Assembly (NCBI GenBank): GCA_949752795.1
Contig: OX457058.1
Coordinates: 152,096,353-152,160,352, forward strand
Length of the DNA: 64,000 nucleotides
Direction of reading: 5' to 3'
Origin: Hyperoodon ampullatus
Lineage: Eukaryota > Chordata > Mammalia > Artiodactyla > Ziphiidae
Below are positions 1-10,760 of the stretch, one piece after another (the first letter of the stretch is position 1; each line of letters begins with the position of its first letter). The position numbers and the translations under genes are program-made. The notes below the pieces were generated by a model. The model searched no databases. It was not told where the DNA came from and saw only the letters and a list, made by a program, of their open reading frames with translations.

Positions 1-449
1 GATATACTCCTTGTGACGGGGAGTTCAGTACTTCTGGAAACATCCCATTATATTGCTGGGCAGCTGCAGTTTTTGATAAGTTGTCCCTACTGCTCAGTTT
101 CCAGTTGAGTTCTGCCTACTAGAAACATCCACACATCGGCTTTTGCCCACTCCCTGAAACCACACGGAACAAGCCTGCCCACTTCCCCCCCAACCCCCGG
201 ATGTTTCTTTCAACACATCTCTGTTAATTCAGGCCTGCACTGCAGGTTGCTGCCCTGCCTGTCTGTTCGATCCAATCTTCTGGCAGGATGTTGTCCTTCA
301 TGTATACGTGGAATACAGTCCTGGGATGCACCCTCTTGACTGTAAAATCCTGGTCTAGCATCCTGATTTGTATTGTCTTCAGGTTGCCCCAACGCCCCCC
401 TCCCCAGAATGATTAGGGAGATCCTGGTCCCCTAAAAATCAGACACACT

Positions 450-650
450 GTGATTTGAATCCTAGCTCCCCTGTCCTAGCTGTGTGACCTTGGACGAGTT
501 CCTCAGCCCTCTCTGAGCTACATTTTTCTCCTCCGTCAAATAGGGATAAAGATCCTTAGCTTGCCGCTGATTGTGACAATGAAATGAGATCATGTAGGTG
601 CAAAGCACAGCATAGTGTAAAACTTCAGTACCTGGCAGCTATTATTGTCT
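450..650 (+). repeat. MIR SINE fragment
   Basis: It contains the MIR core order: gctgtgtgaccttgg, then a cctcag...ctgagc stretch, a tcaaatagggataa stretch, and the 3' part gcaaagcacagcatagtg...cagctattatt. Confidence 0.75.
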
Positions 651-2004
651 TTAAGAGGGAAAGACGCAGAATTCCTTGAAGGGGACGAGCAAGAGAATCA
701 GCTCTCCCTGGAGACACAGGGAGGGGCCTGGACTCTGCGGTGAGCTCATCCTACGCCAGGCAGACGGAGAGATGGTCTCGTGGCAAAGAGCCGGGGCCCA
801 CCGCTGCGGGCCCCGCGCCGTGTGCCAGCCCAGCCTGCCCCAGCAAAGGGGCCTTGGGGTTGACACAGCCAGTGCCAAGCCAGATGGGGCAGCGGCCAAC
901 TTTCCAGTCAACCCAGATGTCTGTCTTTCTCGGATAAAAACTCAAAAATGTGGCCTCAGTCAAAGTGGCTTTTGAGAGCTGTGTGCTCTCCAGACCCTGC
1001 AGAAGCTCTGAGCTGCGACTTTTGATAACTCCCCAGGGGTCAGGAGGATGTGGCTCAGGCCAGGTCCTGGCAGGTCAGCTGCATCTGTCACTCAGAGTGA
1101 AGGGAGAAAGGTGGGGGGACCAGAGGCTGGCCTAGATTGACTCTCTGAGCCGTTTCCCTGAGAAAGAAGGCACTGAGGAATTTTTCTGGAAGAAAAGGGG
1201 TTTGTCTGTGCCATGTAACTGAGACTTCAAGGCAGTCCTTTCCCATGTCAGAAATAACAGCACTCTGCAGGGACCTTCTTCGACAGTCCTGTACAGCCTC
1301 AGAAGCCAAAGGTGATTTAGCGGAAGCCATGAAGTCACGTGGTTCCCCCCGCTGCTGGCTTCATCACTGCCCTCACCCCCTGATTCTACTAGACCACCTT
1401 GTTGGGGATGACAAAGCCCTTCCCTGAGGGGCACAGCCTAATTTTATCAGAAGAGAAATAGGGGTTCAGAGGGGCAGAGCCACCAGGGCTGAGAATGTTC
1501 CAGAACTCAGGAGTATGCTTGTCTTGCCAACCATTCCCAAACCTACCCCAGCAGCTCGCCTTTTTTTCCAGAGTCTTGCACAGTAGCTTGCCTGTCTTGC
1601 CTACTTAAAGAAACATTCCCCACCCCGGCCCCAGGCCTGGGCCTGGAGCTAGGTGTCTGGCACCCTGTCAACACAAACAAGGTTCCCCAGCATCTTGCCC
1701 CATCTCTCTACAATGCCCAGCTGCACTTTAATGCATTTTAAATGTTTACATTGCCCTTTGCAATATCTTGCTCAGTGTGGGGAATGCCTAACATTCCAGG
1801 GTCTGCACCCTGGTGCCCAGCTTGCTGAGGTGCGCTGAACACAGTGGGGGGTGGTGCTAGGAGGGGACAGGGAGGGGGTGGGTGCTCAGCCTTGGGTGTG
1901 CTATGCTCCAGGAAATGTTCTCACTCTCTCGATCTCACCTGCCTGTGCAATTTCCTTGGGTTGTTAAGCTCTTTCCCATCTCTTTGGCCCCCTCTAATAA
2001 TTCT

Positions 2005-2315
2005 ATTTTTTTAAAATAAATTATTTATTTATTTATTTTTTGGCTGCATTGGGTCTTTGTAGCCGCGTGGGCTTTCTTCAGTTGTAGTGAGCAGGGCCTT
2101 CTCATTGCAGTGGCTTCCGTTGTTGTGGAGCACGGGCTCTAGGCGCACAGGCTCAGTAGCTGTGCCTCATGGGCTCTAGAGTGCAGCCTCAGTAGTTGTG
2201 GCGCATGGGCTTAGTTGCTCTGCGGCATGTGGGATCTTCCTGGACCAGGGCTTGAACCCATGTCCCCTGCATTGGCAGGTGGATTCTTAACCACTGTGCC
2301 ACCAGGGAAGCCCTA
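2005..2315 (-). mobile_element. CHR-type tRNA-derived SINE, older full-length form
   Basis: On the minus strand it begins gggcttccctggtggcacag and ends in an A-rich tail that appears as a TTTATTTATTTATTT run at the low-coordinate side. It is longer and more diverged than the ~210-base copies elsewhere in the window. It is flanked by a 13-bp direct repeat, ctctaataattct (1992-2004) and ctctaatacttct (2316-2328), which marks it as a retroposed insertion. Confidence 0.9.
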
Positions 2316-2397
2316 CTCTAATACTTCTTCAGACCTCATCCTGGATGTCACCTCTACAAGAAGCTTTCCCTGATCCACCAGTTTGGGGGAGGATCTC

Positions 2398-2482
2398 CTA
2401 CCCCACAGTGTACAGATGTGCAGGTTGTGCACTGCACAAAAGCTCCACATCTAACAGAATCATTGGCATCCTGGCTTTGTCC
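2398..2482 (+). repeat. Dispersed palindrome-containing repeat, copy 1
   Basis: It shares the 15-base near-palindrome TTGTGCACTGCACAA (2425-2439) and a downstream tgtccaat with two copies near 27.97 kb and 29.14 kb. The flanks are more diverged than between those two. I do not recognise the family. Confidence 0.5.
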
Positions 2483-2859
2483 AATTATAAAGACTATTTT
2501 GAACACGTGGAAGGGGCACCTTTCTCTAATTTGCACAAAGGTGGTCCTGGTTCTGCTGTCTGCGCCCCCCTCCCCACCAGCCTGTAAGCTTGGAGAGGGG
2601 AGGCACTGTTTCTACCTCGTTCTCCACTGTTAAGGCCTACACACTACGGGTACTTCAAATGGGTACTTCATCAATGAAAATATTTGTTGGCTGTGTGGAG
2701 TGTGGGATATGGAAGTCTCAAGGGTGGGTCTGACCAGGAGGAAGAAAAGTGGTGAAAACATCTTTGGCCTGCAGGGGGAGATGCTGAGCAGCTCCACACG
2801 CTCCTCCCCATGGGGCAGTGGGTCCAGTCCCCCTTCCCTTCTTGGAGGGATACTTCTAA

Positions 2860-3060
2860 CAGTAATTATAACAGCTACCACTTACTGACCTAATGCTAAG
2901 TACAGGTGCCATCTCATTTACTCTCCACAGCTGCCCTACGAGGCTGGCACTATAACTGTCTCCATTTCACAGATGGGAGGTGGGGCAGAGAGAGGTCAGC
3001 AGGCAGAGCTGGGACTGGTACCTGCCATGTATTGGATGCTCAAGCCTGAAAGCTTAATAT
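2860..3060 (+). repeat. MIR-type repeat
   Basis: It resembles the MIR variant that reads from a 'catctcatttactctccaca' region through 'ccatttcacagatggg' to 'agagaggtcagc...gcagagctggga'. Confidence 0.6.
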
Positions 3061-3354
3061 ACTACCCTTTGGTGCTTCACCAAAAATTCTATCACACTGT
3101 GAAACTGTCCACATTTATTTTTAGTTTGGAGAATATGGTCACTGCTCCACAGCCGAGTCTGAAGTTAGGAACAGCCCTGCCATTCCCCCTTCGGGCTCTG
3201 GGCCAGGCCCCCCACAAAGCTGACTCACCGAGTTGACTTTGACAGGCAAAAGAAATACATGCCAGGCCTGGACCCAAGCCCAGGAGTGAGGCCTGCAAGA
3301 GGAAGACAGGCTGAGTGGGCAGGAGCCACACTCAGGCATAGGTACCTTGTCACC

Positions 3355-3470
3355 TGTCTCCCAACTTTAAGATCAATGCCTATGAGGGTGGCATTTTGCT
3401 CACTCCTGAATTCTCACTGCTCAGTATAGGCGAGGCACCTGGTGAGTATTTGCTGAATGAATGAATATGT
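3355..3470 (+). repeat. L2 3' end
   Basis: It ends with the L2 tail pattern: ggcacctggtgagtatttg followed by ctgaatgaatgaat. Confidence 0.65.
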
Positions 3471-4029
3471 TAGGTTTTCCCACCACAAAAAAGAGGACTG
3501 GGAGCTGAGTTTCCCATACCCCAAGGCCGAGGACATTCGGGGACAGTTGCCCAACACTGATTCAAAGGCTGAGAGGCAGGAAACAGGAGGTGAGGAGGAG
3601 GCCTAGGGGTCTCTCCAGGGAGAGAGTGAGAGAAACACTGAGTCATTAAATCAAGACCTCTGGGCCCCTGGTACCTGGGCAGGGGTTATGTGGAAGGGGG
3701 TTGAGGGGTAGAAGAGGGCCCAGCATGGAATGTAATTCCTAAAATCTGAGCAAGAACAACTGGCAAAAGAGAGTAACCCATTCCAGGCCATCAGACCGAG
3801 CAGGCAGGCCACGCTGCACCTGGCAATGGGTCTGAGCCGTCAGGAGCCTCCGCCACCAGCCAAAAGCACACTCAAGGCAGATTTGGAAAGCTTTCCTAGT
3901 TTACCAGCCTGTTCTACCTGCCTGGCCTCTGAGGCCCTGGTGGGAAATGCAGGGGGTGGTGCCTGCAGCAGAGGCCAGGCCCTGGGAGAGCTTTGCTGAC
4001 AACCCTGGACCCTGGCACCCAGCACTCAC

Positions 4030-4132
4030 CTGGTCTGGGTGGACACGGGGCACAGGAGGTCACTCCCCAGAAGGCTCCCACACTGCCACAGCAGTCCTCT
4101 TGGGCAGTCAGCTCCAGCAGGGGGTTGGCACA
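4030..4132 (-). CDS. LTBP2: LTBP2 exon 8: hybrid (first 8-Cys-like) domain, central part
   Basis: The exon is 103 bases, phase 0 at its start and with one base of codon 587 at its end. The acceptor TTTTCCAG lies above 4132 and the donor GTGAGT below 4030. It encodes residues 553-586, beginning [17 protein letters not shown]. Cysteines 553, 566, 567, 579 and 582 continue the domain opened by C544 in exon 7. The adjacent pair CC, instead of the CCC triplet of a true TB domain, fits the hybrid domain that stands first in LTBPs and fibrillins. The GAFWG motif before the last cysteines is typical of this fold. The exon is short and antisense reading frames cross it, but only this frame has the cysteine pattern and splice sites. 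Confidence 0.96.
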
Positions 4133-5170
4133 CTGGAAAAGAGGCCATGGACACTCATCACCTGCTTCCCTCCCCTGCTGTGCACAGAGATGTCACAGGA
4201 AAGCCTGAGACATGAGCTCACCACTCACATCCTGCAGAGAATGCCCCCACCCAAGGGAGGGGAGGAGAGGGGAGGAGCTGTCCCGGAAGGAAGCAGTGAA
4301 ATCCAACGTCCACTCTGCCAGACCCTAAACTTGGGAGGGGAGTGGCAGGGACACATCCAGATAAGATCTTCTCTGCGAAGTCTGCAAACTGCCCCCATCC
4401 ATGTTCCCAGCCCACAGAGGTTGGGCTTTCCTCCATCAAACTCCAGGGAATGCCAGGGCCACCTCCGTGACCAGGGTCCATGCTCAGCGACACGACAGCT
4501 GAGAGGTGGGGAGGAGCTGGGGACTCAGAGCCCCTATCCCTTCGCTACTCCCTACCTCCCCCAGTTCCCAGGAGGGGCTTCCGGGAACGCCAAACTGCAA
4601 TCCTAGGGAAAACCATCCTGGGTTTGGCTTAGCCCCTATCCTTAGGTGCCTGGTCTCAGAAAAGCTCACATGATTTCCCATCACTGACTGAGGATGCCAC
4701 CGGGGGTAGGGGGATGGAGTGTCTTATCTTTGCACCGCCAAGGCTTTGGGGTTTAACCTGCATTTGCTAATTTCACATCTCTGTGACTCCACCCTTAACT
4801 GAAGACCAAACTCCTTCTCACCAGATCTAATAGCCCCACTACCCACGCACCAGGAGTCCTACACTCGGCTCCAGGAGAGCCCAGGATTTGCTGGGACACA
4901 AGGACGCTTGTTCCCCTCCAGAGGGGGCCTCTCTTGGGTCCTCTTCTGTGTGCCCGGCACTGACAGGTACCCGGTGGCGACCAAGTAAGAGGCTCAACCT
5001 CTCTACGCTCAGGCAATTTTATGCCCTGATTTTTCCCATGTGGGGAATGGGAGACCCTGTAGATTCACATTCCTTAAGAACACGGAAGAGAGAGAGAAGG
5101 AGGAGGGGCACTGCAGGAAGCAGTCGTGGTCCCAGAAGACCCCGGGGCTGGGCAGGAGCTGCCTTCTCAC
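4133..5170 (-). other. LTBP2: LTBP2 intron 7
   Basis: 1,038 bases with donor GTGAGA and acceptor TTTTCCAG. It is mostly unique, G/C-rich sequence in which I recognise no repeat or RNA gene. Confidence 0.9.
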
Positions 5171-5454
5171 CTGTCCATTCACAGCACTCAGGTAGCACCG
5201 GCCCAGCAGTGCCGGAGGCCTGGGCACCACCGGGGGTGGCGGCCGAGGAACCACTCCAGACCGAGCCGGGATGCTGTTGCTGTCCCAGTGACCATGGCCG
5301 GGGCTGGCGGGGAGCCAGGGCGAGGGTCTGGTCTCCACGCTGTTCTCCTGTGGGGCCTCGACCTCGCCCCGTACCCGAGCCACCTGGTGGACCTGCACGG
5401 AGGCCTCAGGCGGGTGGTGGATGTGCACCTTCACCAAGGAGGGGTTCACAGAGG
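5171..5454 (-). CDS. LTBP2: LTBP2 exon 7: Pro-rich linker and start of hybrid domain
   Basis: The exon is 284 bases. It begins with two bases of split codon 458 (acceptor GCCCAG) and ends in phase 0 with donor GTGAGA. It encodes residues 458-552. The first half contains [20 protein letters not shown], and a Pro-rich stretch with [12 protein letters not shown] precedes the first hybrid-domain cysteine, C544, in [13 protein letters not shown]. This region is a flexible linker between the second EGF and the hybrid domain. The His-rich and basic character would suit interaction with sulphated glycans, but that is inference. Long open frames also exist on the plus strand here; they lack splice or family support. 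Confidence 0.96.
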
Positions 5455-6292
5455 CTGGGCACAGGGGCTGGGGTCAGAGGTGGGGAAACAGGGCCCCACC
5501 CTCTGGGGAGTGCAGCAGCCCTGGGCCAGGAGAGCCACAGGCTGTGTCTCCCCAAAACTCGCCTCCATTTCTTCACTCTCTACTCAAAACCCAGAGCAAT
5601 ACCGCAGGGAGGACAGGACCAAGCACAGACTCCTTCCCTCCCCACCTTTTCTTGAAAAACCTTCATTACCAACTTCCAAACTACCTTCCTGATTCCACCT
5701 CCCCCCGTGATCCTGCACAACCTTCGAGCTCCAGCCCAACAGACCCTGCATGGTCCCCACTACATGCCTGTGTTCACACCAGTCCCTCTGCCCAGGAAGC
5801 CCTCCACTCCCCTCTGCTTAACCAAAGCCTACCCATTGTTTAAGGCCTAACTGAAGTCCACCTCCCCCATGCAGCCTTCCCTGAACTCCCCAGGCTTGGG
5901 GCTCTCCATCCCCTGATCTCCTACAAAATTCTGTATTTTTTGTACCCTTTATTTGGCACCTAATAATGGAAGGCAGAGGAAAGGAACTGTTTTATGATGC
6001 TATTCTTTCTCATCTATCCTCCCTCTATTGTTCAGAACCATGGGTTCCTTGAAATCAGGACCCTTCCCTTATACTGTTTTGTCTCCCCCATCGCACCCCA
6101 TAGGGGATAAGAGCAAAAAAAAAAAAATTTTGATGAACTCAGGTGGAAGGGCAGAGAAAAACTTAGGGAATGAAACTGAGCGCTAAGGGTAGAGGAGAAG
6201 GAAGGGCTGGAGACAGCTTCCCGTCCCCTCCATGAAGATGCCAGCACCCACCCTATGCGGTTACCCAGGTCGCCTCCCAGCCCCACACTCAC
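5455..6292 (-). other. LTBP2: LTBP2 intron 6, with an L2 fragment
   Basis: 838 bases with donor GTGAGT and acceptor GCCCAG. About 5700-5990 resembles the L2 3' region (ccctctgcccaggaagccct..., then tttggcacctaataa). A short A-tract lies at 6115-6127. Nothing else was recognised. Confidence 0.85.
5700..5990 (+). repeat. L2 fragment
   Basis: It matches the L2 layout: 'cacctcccccatgcagccttccct' analog, then 'cacctaataatgg' near its end. Boundaries are approximate. Confidence 0.6.
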
Positions 6293-6499
6293 CCAGCTGG
6301 TCGGAGAGAGGCAGCGTGAAGGTGGACTGCTTCAAGGGGCCCTGTGGCGAGGCCCTGTGGCGGCCCCCCCTCTCTGGAGGCTCCCTGTCCAGATTGGGAG
6401 CGGGCAGGTGGCAGAACTTCCCAGTGGAGTTGGTGGGGCACCAGCATTCGTCCCTACCAATGCAGCGGCCTCCATTCAGGCAGGGGATCTGGCAGAAAT
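6293..6499 (-). CDS. LTBP2: LTBP2 exon 6: second EGF-like domain
   Basis: The exon is 207 bases, begins with two bases of codon 389 (acceptor TGTTGTAG) and ends with one base of codon 458 (donor GTGAGT). It encodes residues 389-457. Six cysteines at 391, 395, 401, 407, 409 and 418 make an EGF-like domain with the start [11 protein letters not shown]. The calcium-binding D-x-N/D-E-C consensus is absent, so this is a non-calcium EGF, as expected for the first EGFs of LTBPs. N412-S-T is an N-glycosylation sequon inside the loop before the last cysteine. After the EGF a basic, polar tail ([12 protein letters not shown]) leads into exon 7. Confidence 0.97.
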
Positions 6500-7013
6500 C
6501 TACAACATCGACCTCAAGGTGACGTGGTGGAAGAACACAGCAGCACCTACTATGTGGCCGCTGGGTGACAACAGGGAAGCAGGGGGAACAAGACCCCCAA
6601 ATCTGGATGGCTTTGGGAACCGGGCACCCCCTGAAACGCAGAGACTTTCCAGGAGGCCTGGGAGGATGGATAATAACAGGCCTTGCCTTTCCTCCACCCT
6701 GCAGTAACCTGGGGGATGGGACGGGAGTGGGGGGCTTGGCGGGGGTGGCACTGTTAACACCTTCACTTTTCTGTGGAGGAAACTTGGATTCAGCGAGGTT
6801 GTGTGACTTGCTCAGAGTCACATGTGACAGAGCTGGGTGAGGACTCAGCATTGTGTGATTGGAGACCATTCACAGGAGCCACGCTATGAGAGCACCCGGC
6901 CTCCTTCCTGCAGAAGAGCTGGGCTCCAGCCTAAGGCAGGCCTGTCCTTCTGGCCACCCCTACACCCAGCCCCAGGGCCAGCCAGGAACCATGTGAGCGG
7001 GGAATGAACTCAC
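6500..7013 (-). other. LTBP2: LTBP2 intron 5
   Basis: 514 bases, donor GTGAGT, acceptor TGTTGTAG. A short MIR-like piece with 'ttgtgtgacttgctcagagtcac...gacagagctgggtgaggactcag' lies at about 6770-6850. The rest is unremarkable. Confidence 0.85.
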
Positions 7014-7184
7014 AGATTCGGAAACCAGACTTGGGGTCATGCCCGTGGCCGCTCTGGCTGTACAGGGTGGTGGTGTCGCCACGCTCGCAGCTGCTGGCAC
7101 AGCGCCCATGGGCACAGGTCTGCTTGCAGATGGTGGGAGTGAAGACGATCTTGATCTTCTTGATTTTCTCCGTGAGATTCAGCC
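7014..7184 (-). CDS. LTBP2: LTBP2 exon 5: basic segment and four-cysteine module before EGF 2
   Basis: The exon is 171 bases, with two bases of codon 332 at its start (acceptor CTCTGCAG) and one base of codon 389 at its end (donor GTGAGT). It encodes residues 332-388. It opens with [20 protein letters not shown]: the N334-L-T sequon is followed by the basic run KIKKIK (338-343), a candidate heparin-binding patch. Cysteines 351, 355, 360 and 364 form a small four-Cys module directly before EGF 2. The same arrangement (four Cys, then EGF) occurs in exons 2-3, so the N-terminus contains the unit twice. It ends SGFRI. Confidence 0.97.
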
Positions 7185-7509
7185 CTGCAGAGAGAGGGCT
7201 TGGGTCCAGGGGGCAAGGCTGAGAGGCACAGCTGTGACTTCCAGAGGCTGGTTAGAAAGGCCCACGGGACTGGGTTGAATCCATCCCAAGGGCATTTGCT
7301 AAGTACCTCCTGGATGCAAGGTTCCATAGCAGGGGCCGAGTAATAGCTCACAGTCCAACATCTACTGAGAGATGCCAACAGGCCAGCAACTGAGTTCATG
7401 CTTTATGCACAATAACTGTCAACACTCTTGAGTATTATTTTAGGTTGAACCACTAGAAATTGCCATTTTTGTAGGTTAAAATGGTTGAATATTGCCAATG
7501 TTCTTATAT

Positions 7510-7610
7510 CTAATCTAATATTTCCATTTGACAGTTAAGGAAACTGAGGCTCAGAGAAGCATGGGTTGCATCCCAAGTCACACAGCTAACAAGGGCTGCA
7601 GCTGGGCTTT
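7510..7610 (+). repeat. MIR-type fragment
   Basis: It has the motif order tttgacagttaaggaaactg, aggctcagagaagc, agtcacacagctaac. Confidence 0.65.
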
Positions 7611-8081
7611 GCACCAAAGGGCAGAGAACAGAATGTAGCTCAGACTTGCCAGAGAAGAGAGTTTTCCAAAAGAACACATGAAAGAATGATTAGAGTTGGG
7701 GGTTGGAGGCCCTAATAGCCAGAACAAGGATAGGGCACTTTATTCAGTTGGTGGTGGGAAATCATTGAAAATTTTCAGTGAGAGATCAAAGAGGAAGTGG
7801 GGGGAGGGTAATGCCACCTGAGCTGGGGTGTGCAGGTGGATGGAGAGACAGGGTGACTTGTTGGGAGGCCATTGCAGCAGTGTGAGCTGAGGTCTCTTCA
7901 TTTAACACAAGTGGTGGCAGAGGAAATACAAAGGAGGGGTATTCATTCTGTATAGGGGGCCCAGCGGGGAAGCCAGGAGGCGGAGGGGTTGAGAAGGGAA
8001 GTATAAAAGGTCTATGGAGACTTGACTGTGAAGGGAGGAGAGATAGAAAGGAAGGCAGAGGGAAGTGGAGAAACAGCCATG

Positions 8082-8083
<2 letters not shown>

Positions 8084-8112
<29 letters not shown>
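8084..8112 (+). repeat. (TG)n microsatellite
   Basis: About 14 uninterrupted TG units. Likely length-polymorphic. Confidence 0.97.
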
Positions 8113-8115
<3 letters not shown>

Positions 8116-8317
8116 AATGGGAGAGCTGTAAGTAACTATATATGCTCTAGGGAAAGGGCTGAGTGGGGGACAGGTTGAAGGGGGAGGAGAACCGGGGTGG
8201 GGGGAGGGCAAGTGACAGCCTAGGGTTCCAGAAGAGTCAAGAAACAGTGGGATGTGCCTTAGACAAGAAGAGGGGCACTTCCTTTTCAAGATGGCAAGAA
8301 AGGTCATCAGCTATAAG

Positions 8318-8632
8318 AAGGACACTGATGCATGCTGTCCACAACATGGATAAACCTCAAAAACATTACACTAAGTGAAAGAGCCAGACACAAAAGGCCA
8401 CGTATTGCATGATTCCGTTTATATGAAATGTCCAGGATACGCAAATCTATAAGGACAGGGAGTAGATTAGTGGGACCAGGGGCCGAGGCGAGGGTGGGAG
8501 TGGGGAAGGGAGTGACTGCTTAATGGCCATGGGGCTTCTTCTTGCAGTGAGGGCAATGTTCTGTAATTAGATAGTGGTTGCACAAAATTGTGGACATGCT
8601 AAACATCACTGATGTGTACACTTTAAAATGGA
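8318..8632 (+). mobile_element. Old L1 (L1M-type) 3' end
   Basis: It follows the L1M 3' order: catggataaacctcaaaaac, taagtgaaagagccagacac, a 'catgattccgtttatatgaaa' stretch, 'aattagatagtggttgcaca', and the end 'tgtacactttaaaatgg'. It is diverged and has no intact ORF. Confidence 0.8.
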
Positions 8633-9204
8633 CAGGAAGGTGAGGACTCTGGGGAGTGGAAAGCATGGCCATGGGATGGGGCTGGGGAAGGTGGGGCCAG
8701 CTTGGAGTAGCTGCTCTGAGGAATGAGAGAAAGTGTCCAGGCACACCGGGAAGGATTGCTGGGCAACGAGCAAGAATGTGTGGAGGCTTGAATCCTCAGG
8801 GATGCTCAGCTCTCTCCTCTGGGAAGCAGAGGCCCTGCTGTAGGTAACAAGGGGTTTACAGGAAGGAGGAGGTGGAAGAACCAGTGCCAGGGAGGTGAGG
8901 TTCACAACTGGATATGAGGGAAGCAAAGGCAGGACAGGTGACAGGTGACAGATGGGGCAGAAATGGAGCAATCAAGGTCTAGGTGTCTCAAAGGGGCAAA
9001 GTCTCCAACAGCTGGTTTAGGACCCCTGGAGCCGGACACAAAGCAGATGCTTGACAACTGTTTTGTTCATTGGCTGAAAAGATAAGAGACAGGGTGACAA
9101 CTCAGCCCTTCTGAGAGGGTGAAGGGGGAAGCAAAGGTGGGGAGAAGGAAGTCCAAGATTTAGATGCCCTGCTCTTTGAGGGTCTGGAGCCAGGGTGTCC
9201 TTAC

Positions 9205-9395
9205 CCCAGGAGGATGACGGGTGGTCCAGATATGCGGCCTGCTGGGCACCATCCTTCCGTTCAGGGCCTGGCCCCATGGGCAGGGCATTGGAGGTCAGCT
9301 GGCCATTGGCCGCAGTGGCTAGATAAAGTCGGACAGCCTGGGACAGCCCCACGTGCTGCTGGGTGGCGTGTGTCTGGCTGAGCCCACTCAGGGTC
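9205..9395 (-). CDS. LTBP2: LTBP2 exon 4: linker between the two EGF-containing units
   Basis: The exon is 191 bases. It begins with the last base of codon 268 (AG|G, Arg; acceptor GTCTCCACAG) and ends with the first base of codon 332 (donor GTAAGG). It encodes residues 268-331, starting [20 protein letters not shown]. It has no cysteine, and is rich in Gln, Ser, Ala and Gly, as expected for a disordered linker. Its right-hand neighbour exon is 27.9 kb away across intron 3, while exons 5-8 follow within 5 kb. I recall this as a poorly conserved part of the family; the flanking motifs GLSQTH and LDHPSS support the assignment. Confidence 0.95.
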
Positions 9396-9599
9396 CTGTG
9401 GAGACAACCGGGGCATGGGGTTTGCATCCCAGGAACAGTGTCTCTGCGCCCTTCCTGTTCAGGACGCCCACCCCCGCCTCTGCACTAGAAGAGTGTTCTC
9501 TGTTTGGCTGCCTCCTTGCCAACTGCAGGAAAACGGAGGTGCCCTGAGACAGGGGAACAGGGCTAAGGCCAGCTGGCTAGCTCGGTGGGAGTGCCTACC

Positions 9600-9725
9600 C
9601 CTATGTAGAATTGCCAGGCTTTGGCTGGGTATTCTGGGCAAGTCACTGAGCCTCCCTGGGCGTCAGGGCCCTCGACTGCAAAATAAAGGAGTTAGATTGG
9701 TCCCATGTAGCTCTGACATTTGAAG
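9600..9725 (+). repeat. MIR fragment
   Basis: It matches the MIR 3' half: tgggcaagtcactgagcctc, then ctgcaaaataaaggagttag, then tagctctgacatttgaag. Confidence 0.75.
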
Positions 9726-9779
9726 AGTTTGAGACTCTTATGGACCAGCCCTTGCCCTAAAACTGAGTCCTGTGCCTGC

Positions 9780-10760
9780 TTCTTGCCACTTCTTAAAACA
9801 ACCTTTCATACAAATTGCTTGTGGAACAGGTGCCCAGCAAATACACGTGAACAGATTGATTCAGGGGCGGAGCCCTGAATATCCTTCTGATTAATGTTAT
9901 TGTAAAAATAATAGAACAACAATGTTCAAGGAGAAAAAAATGAATTCATCATCCTCCTACCCCAACACGGCAAATACTTTGGCATATTTCCTTTCAACCT
10001 TTGCTCAAGTATATGTTCTTACACTATTGTCATCACTTGCAGATACCATTTAAATTCTGATTTTTCGCTTAACATTAGATCGTACTTTATACAATTCCAC
10101 AATTTTCATATTGATCATCTTAATTGCTACAAGGTAGTCTATCTGAAGATGAATCACAATTTATTCAGACATTCTCCTGTTATATACTTAGATTGGTTTT
10201 TTAATTTTTAACTGTGGACATTCTGACTCATATGGCTTTTTTCTTCAGTTAAAATATTCCTTTTGTATAGGGGGATTCATTAAACTGTTTTTATTCTGTA
10301 TATTTGAAAAATATTTATAAGAAACATTTCGAAAAGGCTTATTAGTTTAAGATTAATTCTGTGGACTAGAATGACCATATCAGAGGTTACATTTATGGCT
10401 CTAGGTATACGCTGGAGGACTGCGCTCCGAAAGGTTGTATAAATGTACCACTCAGAGTGCAGCCTCGCCAGCATTATTATATTATACACAGCCCCGCCAG
10501 TGTATTATTAATTTTTCATAATAATCATCATCATCATAAATGATACTTCAATGTTGCTTTAGCTACCTTTTTTATCATTTCTGAGGTTGAATTTTTTTCA
10601 TACATCTATTTACCACTTGTGAACATGTTCTGCTCATGTCCTTTGATATCTTAACTATTTGAGTTGTTTGCTCATAAACTTGAACGGTTCTTTATGTGTT
10701 TATTATAAGGCAGGTCATTCTACAAGGCAGCCTTGTTGTAAATACTCTGTCACTGTCAAA
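9780..10760 (-). mobile_element. Old L1 fragment in antisense (AT-rich block)
   Basis: The block is strongly AT-rich compared with its surroundings. Read on the minus strand, parts near 10380-10500 match the L1M segment around 'ggtgggagtgtaaattggtacaa' and 'ctttctggagggcaatttgg' in diverged form. Boundaries and subfamily are uncertain. Confidence 0.45.

Larger units (their letters stand above)
1..4029 (-). other. LTBP2: LTBP2 intron 8 (partial)
   Basis: The donor GTGAGT lies directly below 4030; the acceptor lies outside the window. Contents: a diverged ancient repeat-like stretch in the first 400 bases, a MIR near 450-650, a SINE at 2005-2315, a palindrome-containing repeat near 2400, L2-like sequence near 2325-2400, a second MIR-like stretch (2860-3060) and an L2 3' end (3355-3470). 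No EGF-coding or TB-coding exon was found on either strand. Confidence 0.85.
7185..9204 (-). other. LTBP2: LTBP2 intron 4
   Basis: 2,020 bases, donor GTAAGG, acceptor CTCTGCAG. It holds MIR-like sequence near 7510-7610, a G-rich diverged stretch, a (TG)n run at 8084-8112 and an L1 3' end at 8318-8632. No exon was seen. Confidence 0.85.

Noticed and set aside
2295..2315. CTCF-like gccaccagggaagccc at SINE heads
   Set aside because: It has two mismatches in the GGC part of the core; it recurs at every SINE and is weak.
3947..4606. A 219-codon plus-strand frame antisense to LTBP2 exon 8
   Set aside because: It runs through exon 8 and its introns without family similarity; composition and the antisense exon explain it.
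4888..5655. A 255-codon plus-strand frame antisense to LTBP2 exon 7
   Set aside because: It is the shadow of a GC-rich coding exon; it has no splice signals or recognisable domain.
7998..8010. TATAAAA in intron 4
   Set aside because: It has no CpG-rich surroundings, initiator or downstream exon; AT-rich heptamers of this kind are expected by chance in 64 kb.
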